Shown here piece by piece: positions 5,923 to 11,689 of a DNA stretch of 13,419 nt (within the stretch, counting starts at the first letter, position 1; each line of letters starts with the position of its first letter). Under the pieces are notes generated by a model. It was given only the letters and a program-made list of their open reading frames with translations. It did not search any database and was not told the origin of the DNA. A program made the position numbers and the translations under genes. This stretch comes from Parcubacteria group bacterium GW2011_GWB1_42_6 (GTDB lineage: Bacteria > Patescibacteriota > Minisyncoccia > Portnoybacterales > GWB1-42-6), in assembly GCA_000997475.1 (NCBI GenBank), contig LCEC01000014.1:1-13419 (forward strand), read 5' to 3'.

Positions 5923-5951
5923 ATCATAAAAAATGACAATAATTTTGTCAA
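5923..5951 (-). promoter_or_regulatory. Predicted leaderless promoter of the TrmB-like gene
   Basis: On the minus strand, TTGACA (5951-5946), a 17-base spacer and TATGAT (5928-5923). The -10 box ends six bases before the ATG, so transcription should begin at or next to the start codon. Confidence 0.6.
5934..5950. promoter_or_regulatory. Operator-like palindrome TGACAATAATTTTGTCA
   Basis: TGACAA and TTGTCA half-sites around five AT bases. It covers the -35 box of the minus-strand regulator promoter and lies in the shared divergent region. This suits an autoregulatory binding site for the winged-helix protein. The assignment is inferred from placement only. Confidence 0.45.
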
Positions 5952-6023
5952 TAATTCTGCCAAAAATACCTTATTAAAGCCAAAAGCACAGAAACGACTA
6001 TTTATCGTTTAAAAACTTAGTTA

Positions 6024-6041
6024 AATATATCAAAATATATT
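6024..6041. promoter_or_regulatory. AT-rich palindrome upstream of the DUF397-like genes
   Basis: AATATAT and ATATATT around CAAA, directly before AGGAGAGGG (6043-6051). It could be an operator or simply AT-rich promoter sequence. Because it abuts the purine-rich ribosome binding region, binding there would be expected to reduce expression of the small genes. Confidence 0.3.
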
Positions 6042-6064
6042 CAGGAGAGGGTTAATTTAAACTC

Positions 6065-6241
6065 ATGAATAAAAAGAAAGAAAAATTTTATAATCTCTGC
6101 TTGATTGGATCTTGTCCCGAAATAAAAAAAGAGGAAAATAGAATACTTTTAAGAAATTCTAAAAAGCCGCGATTCGTGGTTGAATTTTCCAACAAAGAAT
6201 GGAAAGAATTAAAAGACGCCCTAAAAAAGAATGCTATATAA
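6065..6241 (+). CDS. Small DUF397-like protein, copy 1
   Basis: A 58-residue protein running from MNKKKEKFYNLCLIGSCPEI to a C-terminus of KELKDALKKNAI. The layout is that of DUF397: a Cys-x-Glu/Ile block (SCPEI), a strand ending in an LRNSKKP turn (family form VRDSKDP), and FVVEFSNKEWKELK, matching the family's L-F-EW-F helix start. DUF397 is known mainly from Actinobacteria, where such small proteins accompany helix-turn-helix regulators. AGGAGAGGG lies 13 bases upstream, a long spacing. Copy 2 follows after 14 bases. The operon partners are copy 2 and the methyltransferase, and the divergent neighbour is the winged-helix regulator. The family assignment rests on my reading of the motif, not a search. 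Confidence 0.65.
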   Translation: MNKKKEKFYNLCLIGSCPEIKKEENRILLRNSKKPRFVVEFSNKEWKELKDALKKNAI

Positions 6242-6255
6242 TAAATATAAATCTT

Positions 6256-6441
6256 ATGAAAACAAAAAGAATTATACATGCCGATTTCGTTAGTTTATGC
6301 GTGGGAGCATGTTGCCCGGAGATTAAAAAAGAAAAAAATAAAATTTCTTTGAGAAATTCACAAAGACCGCTAGCTGTGGTTGAATTTTCAAAAAAAGAAT
6401 GGAAGGAATTGAAAGATGCGGCAAAGAAAAACAAAATATAA
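6256..6441 (+). CDS. Small DUF397-like protein, copy 2
   Basis: A 61-residue paralogue of the preceding gene. Both share CPEIKKE, then I-LRNS--P, then VVEFS-KEWKELKDA-KKN. This copy carries a different N-terminus (MKTKRIIHADFVSLCVGACC) with extra cysteines before the conserved CPEI. The frame is open from 6199, but that start would overlap copy 1. MKTKRII at 6256 matches the homologous length. No Shine-Dalgarno site is visible, so translation may be coupled to copy 1. The DNA similarity between copies is moderate, implying an old tandem duplication with selection on the C-terminal half. Confidence 0.65.
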   Translation: MKTKRIIHADFVSLCVGACCPEIKKEKNKISLRNSQRPLAVVEFSKKEWKELKDAAKKNKI

Positions 6442-6491
6442 ATTTCGATCCGATAAAAAATAAATTCGCGGCTCAAAAACGCGATTTTTTT

Positions 6492-7145
6492 ATGCAAACC
6501 AGGGATAGTTACCGATTTTACAAAAAAATTCATTTTTTAAACCGATGGACCAGACGAATCTTCCTGTGGCCAATAAAAAGAGAGATTTTCGATATTTTAG
6601 AAAAAATCCGGCCGGCGCAAGTTTTGGACATCGGTTGCGGCGACGGAGAGATGATGAAAAATATCAAAAAAATTGGCGCTCACCTGATCGGAGTAGATTC
6701 ATCCCCCGCGATGATTTCCTTGGCCAACAAGAAAAAAGAACACAGCCGAATAATTCAAAGCGATGCCCAAAAAATACCCTTCCCTGACGATCAATTCGAC
6801 GGAGCAATAATAAGCTTGGTTCTGCATGAAATAGAAAACAACAATAGAAAGAAAATAGTTCGAGAAGCGGCAAGGGTCATAAAAAAGGGTGGCGTTCTTG
6901 TGGTTGTTGATTTTCAATCTCCCAAAAAACCAAAATTTTTAAGCAAGCTTCTGCGCCTGCTTTTTGCACAAGAAGAAAAAATGATCGGGAAAATATACCC
7001 TGATCATTATAAAAATTATCTGGATTTTTTAAAGCATGATTTGATGGAATTAATTTCAGGAAATAATTTAACCGCCATCCGGCGAAAATCCGTTTGGCTG
7101 GAAAACATCCAAATTATCGTTTGCCACAAATCCGCAGCACGGTAA
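6492..7145 (+). CDS. Class I SAM-dependent methyltransferase (Methyltransf_11/UbiE-like)
   Basis: A 217-residue predicted methyltransferase with a Rossmann-like core. Motif I is VLDIGCGDGE (about residues 40-49), the ribose-binding acidic residue lies in LIGVDSS, and motif II/III is SDAQKIPFPDDQFDGAIISL. LHEIE and the post-motif VIKKGGVLVVVDF follow. The C-terminal ~60 residues (FLSKLLRLLF...) may confer substrate choice. The substrate, whether small molecule, lipid or macromolecule, cannot be deduced. The frame is open from 6399 but that would overlap the DUF397-like gene; I chose MQTRDSY at 6492. A small TCGCG/CGCGA hairpin with seven Ts ends exactly before this ATG. The stop codon lies at the join with the rplT 3' fragment, so the gene marks the right end of the insert. 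Confidence 0.82.
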   Translation: MQTRDSYRFYKKIHFLNRWTRRIFLWPIKREIFDILEKIRPAQVLDIGCGDGEMMKNIKKIGAHLIGVDSSPAMISLANKKKEHSRIIQSDAQKIPFPDDQFDGAIISLVLHEIENNNRKKIVREAARVIKKGGVLVVVDFQSPKKPKFLSKLLRLLFAQEEKMIGKIYPDHYKNYLDFLKHDLMELISGNNLTAIRRKSVWLENIQIIVCHKSAAR

Positions 7146-7216
7146 AAGTCCTGGCCGATCTCGCCCAAAACAATCCCGAAGTTTTCAATCAAATTTTGGC
7201 AGAGGCGAAGAAATAA
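7144..7216 (+). pseudogene. Duplicate 3' end of rplT (last 23 codons)
   Basis: Matches 4917-4989 over 73 bases with four differences: GTT/GTC, AAC/AAT, CAG/CAA and CTG/TTG. All are synonymous in the rplT frame, and the stop codon is retained. There is no start codon or upstream rplT sequence, so it is a truncated fragment. It has not decayed, which implies a recent origin from a functional rplT. It is followed by its own terminator. Confidence 0.9.
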
Positions 7217-7230
7217 ATTTATTTCACAAA

Positions 7231-7266
7231 AAAACCGCCAGTATTTTATCTGGTGGTTTTTTGTTT
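7231..7266 (+). terminator. Strong terminator after the rplT fragment
   Basis: AAAACCGCCA (7231-7240) pairs with TGGTGGTTTT (7251-7260), followed by more T. It holds the same position relative to the rplT fragment as the terminator at 5009-5047 does to the intact gene. It probably ended an rplT transcript before the insertion and now ends the methyltransferase transcript. Between here and 7416 I see no gene. Confidence 0.75.
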
Positions 7267-7415
7267 TATATTTTTTATCCTTCCATACTCTCTAGTATGC
7301 AAGAATCTGACTTCATCGTTTTCTCGATCCCATGCCCCTCGCAGTAGCTCAAAACTCCCAAATAAGAATTTAAACTCGCGCGAAAGAATCTTTTTGAGAT
7401 TTGTTTGTTTTGAAG

Positions 7416-7453
7416 CAAAAAAAATCCCGCAAAGACTTTCGCGTCTTTGCGGG
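7416..7453 (-). terminator. Rho-independent terminator of the hypothetical gene
   Basis: On the minus strand an 11-bp perfect stem, CCCGCAAAGAC with GTCTTTGCGGG (7453-7426), is followed by A and eight Ts. It lies about 37 bases beyond the stop of the gene at 7490-8203. Confidence 0.85.
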
Positions 7454-7489
7454 AACAAGAGAAAAAAGAAAAAGGAACAAGGGAAAAAT

Positions 7490-8203
7490 TCAGGAAACTA
7501 TCTGGCGGGAGCGCAGGCTGCCGCTGGAATCGCCGGGAAAAGACCAGTGCACTAACAGCCTGCCGCCATACCAGCGGACCCTCGGCACATGGCCGTCAAG
7601 ATAACGCGAGCCGGAGCAAAGAGTAATATTCTGGATATCCAGATGTTTTCTGGTCTCCCGAAAAAATTTCAGTTCGTAAAGGAGTCTCTCTGCCAGGCTA
7701 ATGGCGGAGATATTTCCCTGTGCCAGATCGTCGGCCGAACGGTTTTTTAATTCCTTGTCGGCCTCGATCCTATCGCGCACTCGGATGGCATAGGAGCCAT
7801 TTTGGGGATTTCGAGCCTGGAACGAAAAATCGATGACATCGTCCAGACTTTTATCGGTCCATTTCCAACAAGGAAACAACCCCGCGCAAGCGTCAAAAAG
7901 CTTCTGCGGAGTGAGTCCTTTGGCCACCACGATCAGGCGGTCAAAACCCTTGCGGTGTTCCGGAATTGCCAGACCGGACAAATCCGGTTCGGCGGAAAGG
8001 CCGAGGGATTGCCAGTTTTCGCGGTAGAAAAGATTCCACTCGGCGAAAGAATCGATGTTAGCAGTTTCTACGAAAGGATTTTTCCCTTCGTTGAAAAGCT
8101 GAACTTGGCGCAGAGTTTTACTGCCATCATCAATCTGCCTGAAAAAATCCTTGAGCACGCCAGACCATTCCGACATGCTTCCGACCACTTGCCTTTTGCT
8201 CAT
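7490..8203 (-). CDS. Hypothetical protein, 237 residues, strongly expressed unit
   Basis: I do not recognise a characterised family. The 237-residue protein looks soluble and cytoplasmic, with no signal peptide or membrane segment. It is tryptophan-rich at SEWSGVL, FAEWNLFY, PCWKWTDK and VRWYGGRLLVHW. The C-terminal block CSGSRYLDGHVPRVRWY looks compact and conserved-like. A helical centre (DRIEADKELKNRSADDLAQ) precedes it. The start is secure: AAAGGAG lies six bases before ATG 8203. The gene forms a complete single-gene unit: a consensus promoter at 8292-8320, a 13-bp hairpin in the leader, a strong ribosome binding site and a strong terminator. It appears more GC-rich than the insert to its left. 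My impression that similar proteins occur in other CPR genomes is from memory and unverified. Confidence 0.8.
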   Translation of the reverse strand: MSKRQVVGSMSEWSGVLKDFFRQIDDGSKTLRQVQLFNEGKNPFVETANIDSFAEWNLFYRENWQSLGLSAEPDLSGLAIPEHRKGFDRLIVVAKGLTPQKLFDACAGLFPCWKWTDKSLDDVIDFSFQARNPQNGSYAIRVRDRIEADKELKNRSADDLAQGNISAISLAERLLYELKFFRETRKHLDIQNITLCSGSRYLDGHVPRVRWYGGRLLVHWSFPGDSSGSLRSRQIVS

Positions 8204-8251
8204 GGCCAGCTCCTTTAATTTGATTGTGGGTATTTATTAAGAACAAAATCT

Positions 8252-8280
8252 CTCAATAAGCTCAAAATGAGCTTATTGAG
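8252..8280. promoter_or_regulatory. 13-bp perfect hairpin in the leader of the hypothetical gene
   Basis: CTCAATAAGCTCA and its exact complement around AAA. It lies just downstream of the predicted transcription start (about 8285) and 50 bases before the start codon. It could be an operator, an mRNA-stabilising 5' hairpin, or a terminator for the VanZ-like gene upstream. The following T-run is weak. Confidence 0.6.
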
Positions 8281-8291
8281 ACTATATTAAT

Positions 8292-8320
8292 ATTATACAC
8301 CCAATAAGATTATCTGTCAA
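8292..8320 (-). promoter_or_regulatory. Consensus sigma-70-type promoter
   Basis: On the minus strand, TTGACA (8320-8315), a spacer of exactly 17 bases and TATAAT (8297-8292), with both hexamers perfect. The -35 box overlaps the last codons of the VanZ-like gene. It drives the hypothetical gene at 7490-8203. Confidence 0.85.
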
Positions 8321-8699
8321 TCCCAACGCGATTTTTTCTGAATTTTATCCAAATAATCACAAAAGCCGCGAATACAATTCCCAAAATGTCAATAAAAACA
8401 TCAAACAATTTTCCCATTCTCATCGGGACGAATAATTGATGGAATTCATCCAAAAACGCGTAGCCCAGGGATAAAAATACTGAAATCGCCAAAGCCGACC
8501 GGAATTTGTAATCATAGCCGCGAAAAGCGCGAAATAATAGAAAAGTTAAAATGCTAAATTCCCCCGCGTGGGCCAACTTGCGCCAAAAAACATCCCAAAA
8601 AGCAGCCAGTCCCGAATTGAGATTGGGCGTGGCCGAAAGGGAATAAATTATTCCGGCCCAAACCGAAACCGGTAGAATATATTTTAAAAATTTGGACAT
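8310..8699 (-). CDS. VanZ-like family membrane protein
   Basis: A 129-residue predicted inner-membrane protein with about four transmembrane segments: YILPVSVWAGIIYSLSA; FSILTFLLFRAF; ALAISVFLSLGYAF; and DILGIVFAAFVIIWI. The VanZ-family signature is clear: KLAHAGEF (family form K-xH--EF), then AFLDEFHQLFVPMRMGKLFDVFIDILG (family DE-HQ-F-P-R----DV-iD--G). The biochemical role of the family is not settled; the founder contributes to low-level teicoplanin resistance. The start ATG 8699 lies next to a repeat element, and no Shine-Dalgarno site is evident. It may belong to the transcript carrying the alkyltransferase and phosphatase upstream. Confidence 0.88.
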   Translation of the reverse strand: MSKFLKYILPVSVWAGIIYSLSATPNLNSGLAAFWDVFWRKLAHAGEFSILTFLLFRAFRGYDYKFRSALAISVFLSLGYAFLDEFHQLFVPMRMGKLFDVFIDILGIVFAAFVIIWIKFRKNRVGIDR

Positions 8700-8704
8700 G
8701 CATT

Positions 8705-8846
8705 CTCGTCATTGCGAGCCATCGAGCTTGCGAGAGGGCGAAGCAATCCCGAATTATCACCGTCATCCTCTCTTTGGATATTCTCTCCGGTTATATCACG
8801 GGATTGCTTCGTCGCTCAAAAACTCGCTCCTCGCAATGACATATCT
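8705..8846. repeat. GTCATTGCGAG...GAAGCAATCCCG repeat pair in inverted orientation
   Basis: One copy reads GTCATTGCGAG...GCGAAGCAATCCCG (8709-8752). An inverted copy reads CGGGATTGCTTCG...CTCGCAATGAC (8799-8840). This is a widespread type of dispersed bacterial repeat. The right copy overlaps and lengthens the 3' end of the alkyltransferase gene. Confidence 0.75.
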
Positions 8847-9108
8847 TTCCATTTTTTAAAACTACTCCCTCCTTTTTTAATTTTTTAATCTTTTCCGCCG
8901 ATCCCCGATTAAATCCCCCAACCTTCCCGTCCGATCGGATAACCCGATGGCAAAACACTTTGGGATCGCGGTTTTTATTCAAAATATTGCCCGCCGCGCG
9001 ATATGCCCGGGGGCGGCCGGCGAGCGCCGCCACTTGTTTGTAAGTCAAAACCTTTCCCTTGGGAATTTGGCTCGCGATTTTATAAACCGCCTTCTGAAAT
9101 TCGGTCAT
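8791..9108 (-). CDS. MGMT/Ogt-type alkyltransferase DNA-binding domain protein
   Basis: A 105-residue protein matching the C-terminal DNA-binding domain of O6-alkylguanine-DNA alkyltransferases. It shows FQKAVYKIASQIPKGKVLTY, the arginine-containing helix RPRAYRAAGNILNKN, and the active-site segment FCHRVIRSDGKVGGF. The alkyl-acceptor cysteine is present, unlike alkyltransferase-like proteins that carry Trp there. The usual proline before it is Phe. The protein lacks the N-terminal domain of full MGMT. The last ~16 residues (HCEERVFERRSNPVI) are translated repeat DNA. The ATG directly abuts the phosphatase stop codon (TAA-ATG), indicating translational coupling. Likely role: direct reversal of O6-alkylguanine, or sensing it. 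Confidence 0.85.
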   Translation of the reverse strand: MTEFQKAVYKIASQIPKGKVLTYKQVAALAGRPRAYRAAGNILNKNRDPKVFCHRVIRSDGKVGGFNRGSAEKIKKLKKEGVVLKNGKICHCEERVFERRSNPVI

Positions 9109-9705
9109 TTATGATTGCCAATACCCATTAACCTTGAATTGGCCATCGGAATATTCCAATTCCCAAATCGATCCATTTTCGCCTTCAACCCCGTGCATGC
9201 AATCAAGATCTTTGTTTTGCAGATTCAAAACAAGGCAGGAGATGGGCGCCCGATGAGAAACCAAAAGAATATTTTTATCGGGATAATCTTTAATGGCTGA
9301 TTTTAACACCGCCGACATTCTTTGAACCAAGTCATTAAGATTTTCGCCGAATTGGAATTTGGAAGGATGCTTTTTGTATTCCTCCCATTCTTTGGGATAT
9401 TTTTTCTCGAGATCTTTTTCTTTTTCGCCTTGAAAAATTTTTCCCCACTCGATTTCTCGCAATCTTTCATCCGCCTTGATTTCCAAAGCGCCGCCTGAAA
9501 TTTCTTGATTTATGATTTGGGCTGTTTCCATCGTCCTTTTTATGGGACTCGAAATTATAAAACCGATATTTTTATTTTTCAAATATTCACCGGCTTTTCT
9601 TGCCGCTTCTTTTCCTTTCTTGCTTAAAGGAAAAGGCAAAGAACCGTAAATAATATTTTCCGGATTTTCAACTTGTCCGTGGCGGACGATGTATATATTG
9701 CTCAT
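9109..9705 (-). CDS. Histidine phosphatase family protein (phosphoglycerate mutase-like)
   Basis: A 198-residue cytoplasmic enzyme of the branch-1 histidine phosphatase family. The N-terminal catalytic motif is IYIVRHGQ (residues 4-11), with His9 expected to be phosphorylated. Further family features are PLSKKGKEAARKAGEYL, the substrate-binding Arg in SSPIKRTMETA, the acidic REIEWGKIFQGE (proton-donor Glu region), and the second catalytic His in LLVSHRAPI. The specificity could be alpha-ribazole phosphate, a sugar phosphate or a nucleotide; the sequence does not decide. The start at 9705 fits the motif spacing. Upstream lies an AT-rich repeat region, and downstream the alkyltransferase follows without a gap. 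Confidence 0.9.
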   Translation of the reverse strand: MSNIYIVRHGQVENPENIIYGSLPFPLSKKGKEAARKAGEYLKNKNIGFIISSPIKRTMETAQIINQEISGGALEIKADERLREIEWGKIFQGEKEKDLEKKYPKEWEEYKKHPSKFQFGENLNDLVQRMSAVLKSAIKDYPDKNILLVSHRAPISCLVLNLQNKDLDCMHGVEGENGSIWELEYSDGQFKVNGYWQS

Positions 9706-9735
9706 AGAATATAAATTGACCTAATTGATCTAAAT

Positions 9736-9850
9736 AATTTCCAAATTACAAATTACAATTTCCAATAAAATTCCTAATGTTCAATGATTTAATTTGGAAA
9801 TTGAGTATTGGGATTTAATTAGAAATTAGAAATTGGGAATTAGAAATTAA
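9736..9850. repeat. AT-rich AAATTAGAAATTGGGAATT-type repeat region
   Basis: CCAAATTACAAATTACAATTTCC is followed by complementary GGAAATTGAG, then AAATTAGAAATT-GGGAATTAGAAATTA direct units. This gives an imperfect inverted and tandem structure. It fills the 172-base gap between the phosphatase and polX. No gene is seen in it. Confidence 0.6.
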
Positions 9851-9877
9851 GAAAGCCGGTAAAACATACTCGCCTGT

Positions 9878-11590
9878 TTAGTTTGTTAATACCTTCTTTA
9901 ACTCACCAAGATTTAAACAGTTAACAATATCTTTTCTCTCCGCCCAGCCGCGGCGGGCTTGAGCCAGGCCGAATTTCAAATAAGGAAGCTGATCGGGACT
10001 GTGGGAATCGGTGCCCAGTGAAAGTCTCACTCCTTTTTCCACCGCTATCCTAATGTGTTGGTCTTTTAAATCAAGCCGATCGGGATAACAATTTATTTCC
10101 AGGATTTTTTTATTTTCTTTCGCCGCTTCAATGACTTTTTCAATGTCCAGGCTTATCGCTTCCCGCCGCCCGATTATCCGGCCCGTCGGATGGGCGATAA
10201 TATTGATCAGGGGATTTTCTAAAGCATTAATCAATCTTTGAGTCATATCGTCTTTAGCCATCCTGAATTTGGAATGAATGGAACCCAACACCAAATCGAA
10301 TTTTGAAAGAAATTCCTCCGAGAATTCCGGCCGCCCTTTTTCATCCAAATCCGCTTCGGCGCCTTTGAATATTTTTATCCCATCAAGCTCTTTATTCAGT
10401 TTATCTATTTCATTCCATTGTCCAAGCACCTCCTGCTCATCCAGAGCGCCGGCGATTTTTAATTTCCCGATATGATCGGTTATCGCGATGTATTCGTAAC
10501 CGATTTTTTTGGCCGCTTGAGCCATTTCGCGAATGGAAGCCGATCCATCCGACCAAGTTGAATGCATCTGCAAATCGCCTTTAATTTCATCGTAATTTAC
10601 CAACTTGGGAAGTTTGTTATTTCGGGACGCTTCGATTTCTCCCGCATCTTCTCTGATTTCCGGATTGATATATTTTAATCCCAAGGTTTCGTAAACTTCT
10701 TCTTCCGATTGGCCGGCTATCTGCTTTTCGCCTTTAAAAATTCCGTATTCGTTTAATTTCAACCCTTTTTCTTGGGCAATGCGGCGCAATTTTATTCCGT
10801 GATCCTTGCTGCCCGTAAAATATTGCAAAGCCGAGCCGTAAGACTCGGCAGAAACGATTCTTAAATCCGCGTCTAAACCCTGAACCAAGCGCACTGAAGA
10901 TTTTGTTTCGCCTTTGGCCAAAACCGCTTCAACTTCGGGCATCGAGCAAAAATATTCCATCAATTTTTCCGGTTTTCCCGAAACAGCCAAAATATCCAAA
11001 TCGCCCACAGTTTCCTTCATCCTTCTCAACGAACCCGCCACTTCCACTTTTTCCGCCTCTTCCCGCCCCTCCAATCTTTGTTTGATTTTTTCAGACAAAG
11101 GCAAAGCCGAACCCAAAAGCATCCTGCCTTGGCCGGCTTTCACGAATTCTATTCCGCGCAAAATATTTTCCTGAACTTTTTTCCCAAATCGCGGCAGTTT
11201 TTCGATTTCGCCTTCGCGAGCCGCCTTTTCCAAATCAGCCAAATCTTTAATTTCCAATTTATCATAAAGAGTTTTGATGTGCTTTGGTCCCAAGCCTTCC
11301 ACGCTCGAAAGCTCCAAGAGGCTCACCGGATATTCTTTTTTTAATTCTTGGTAATATTTTATTTTTCCCGTCCTTATGTATTCCTCAATTTTTTCGGCGA
11401 TGCTTTTGCCCACGCCCGGAATTTTTTCCAGGCCATCCAAACCTTCTTCTCTATAAATATCTTCAATGTCTTTTTTCAAAGATTCGATTCCCCGAGCCGC
11501 TTTTTCGTAAGCCGCGGGTTTGAAAGGAATATTATCCATCGCCAAATATTCGGCGATTTCCAAAAAAATTTTAGCCAACTGGGAATTCAT
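9878..11590 (-). CDS. polX: DNA polymerase X family protein with PHP domain (PolX)
   Basis: A 570-residue repair polymerase/exonuclease of normal bacterial PolX length. The N-terminal 8-kDa-like region has helix-hairpin-helix motifs (LEKIPGVGKSIAEKI, LSSVEGLGPKHIK). The polymerase palm has GSLRR followed by GDLDIL, supplying two catalytic aspartates, and a third Asp in DADLRIV. The PHP domain starts near residue 340 with LQMHSTWSDG. It continues with ITDH, GAEADL, GSIHS, IIAHPTGR, EINCYP and the closing GTDSHS, so the metal-binding His/Asp set appears complete. It probably gap-fills and trims 3' ends in base-excision repair. No Shine-Dalgarno site is visible at the 11590 ATG. Neighbouring EndoQ and the alkyltransferase also concern DNA damage. 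Confidence 0.95.
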   Translation of the reverse strand: MNSQLAKIFLEIAEYLAMDNIPFKPAAYEKAARGIESLKKDIEDIYREEGLDGLEKIPGVGKSIAEKIEEYIRTGKIKYYQELKKEYPVSLLELSSVEGLGPKHIKTLYDKLEIKDLADLEKAAREGEIEKLPRFGKKVQENILRGIEFVKAGQGRMLLGSALPLSEKIKQRLEGREEAEKVEVAGSLRRMKETVGDLDILAVSGKPEKLMEYFCSMPEVEAVLAKGETKSSVRLVQGLDADLRIVSAESYGSALQYFTGSKDHGIKLRRIAQEKGLKLNEYGIFKGEKQIAGQSEEEVYETLGLKYINPEIREDAGEIEASRNNKLPKLVNYDEIKGDLQMHSTWSDGSASIREMAQAAKKIGYEYIAITDHIGKLKIAGALDEQEVLGQWNEIDKLNKELDGIKIFKGAEADLDEKGRPEFSEEFLSKFDLVLGSIHSKFRMAKDDMTQRLINALENPLINIIAHPTGRIIGRREAISLDIEKVIEAAKENKKILEINCYPDRLDLKDQHIRIAVEKGVRLSLGTDSHSPDQLPYLKFGLAQARRGWAERKDIVNCLNLGELKKVLTN

Positions 11591-11658
11591 GAAATTGGAA
11601 CAAATTAATATTCCCTTTCATTATGAAGTGAAATTAAAAGAAAGTCTAATTGAACATA

Positions 11659-11689
11659 ATGCGCTGCCCGCTGATTGGCATTATGCTTT
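11659..11689. repeat. Inverted repeat at the 3' end of the PP-loop gene
   Basis: CATAATGC and GCATTATG separated by about 15 bases, overlapping the stop codon of the PP-loop gene. It lacks a clear T-run, so I do not call it a terminator. Confidence 0.35.

Noticed and set aside
4990..7143. Search for an integrase or transposase within the insert
   Set aside because: All plausible frames are accounted for by the regulator, two small proteins and a methyltransferase. No tyrosine or serine recombinase motif was seen.
7253..7555. Plus- and minus-strand open frames between the rplT fragment and the hypothetical gene
   Set aside because: They run through two terminators and the end of the neighbouring gene, with no recognisable domain or ribosome binding site.
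9736..9850. Possible CRISPR array
   Set aside because: The repeated units are short, AT-rich and adjacent, without spacers of uniform length. It is a simple dispersed repeat region.
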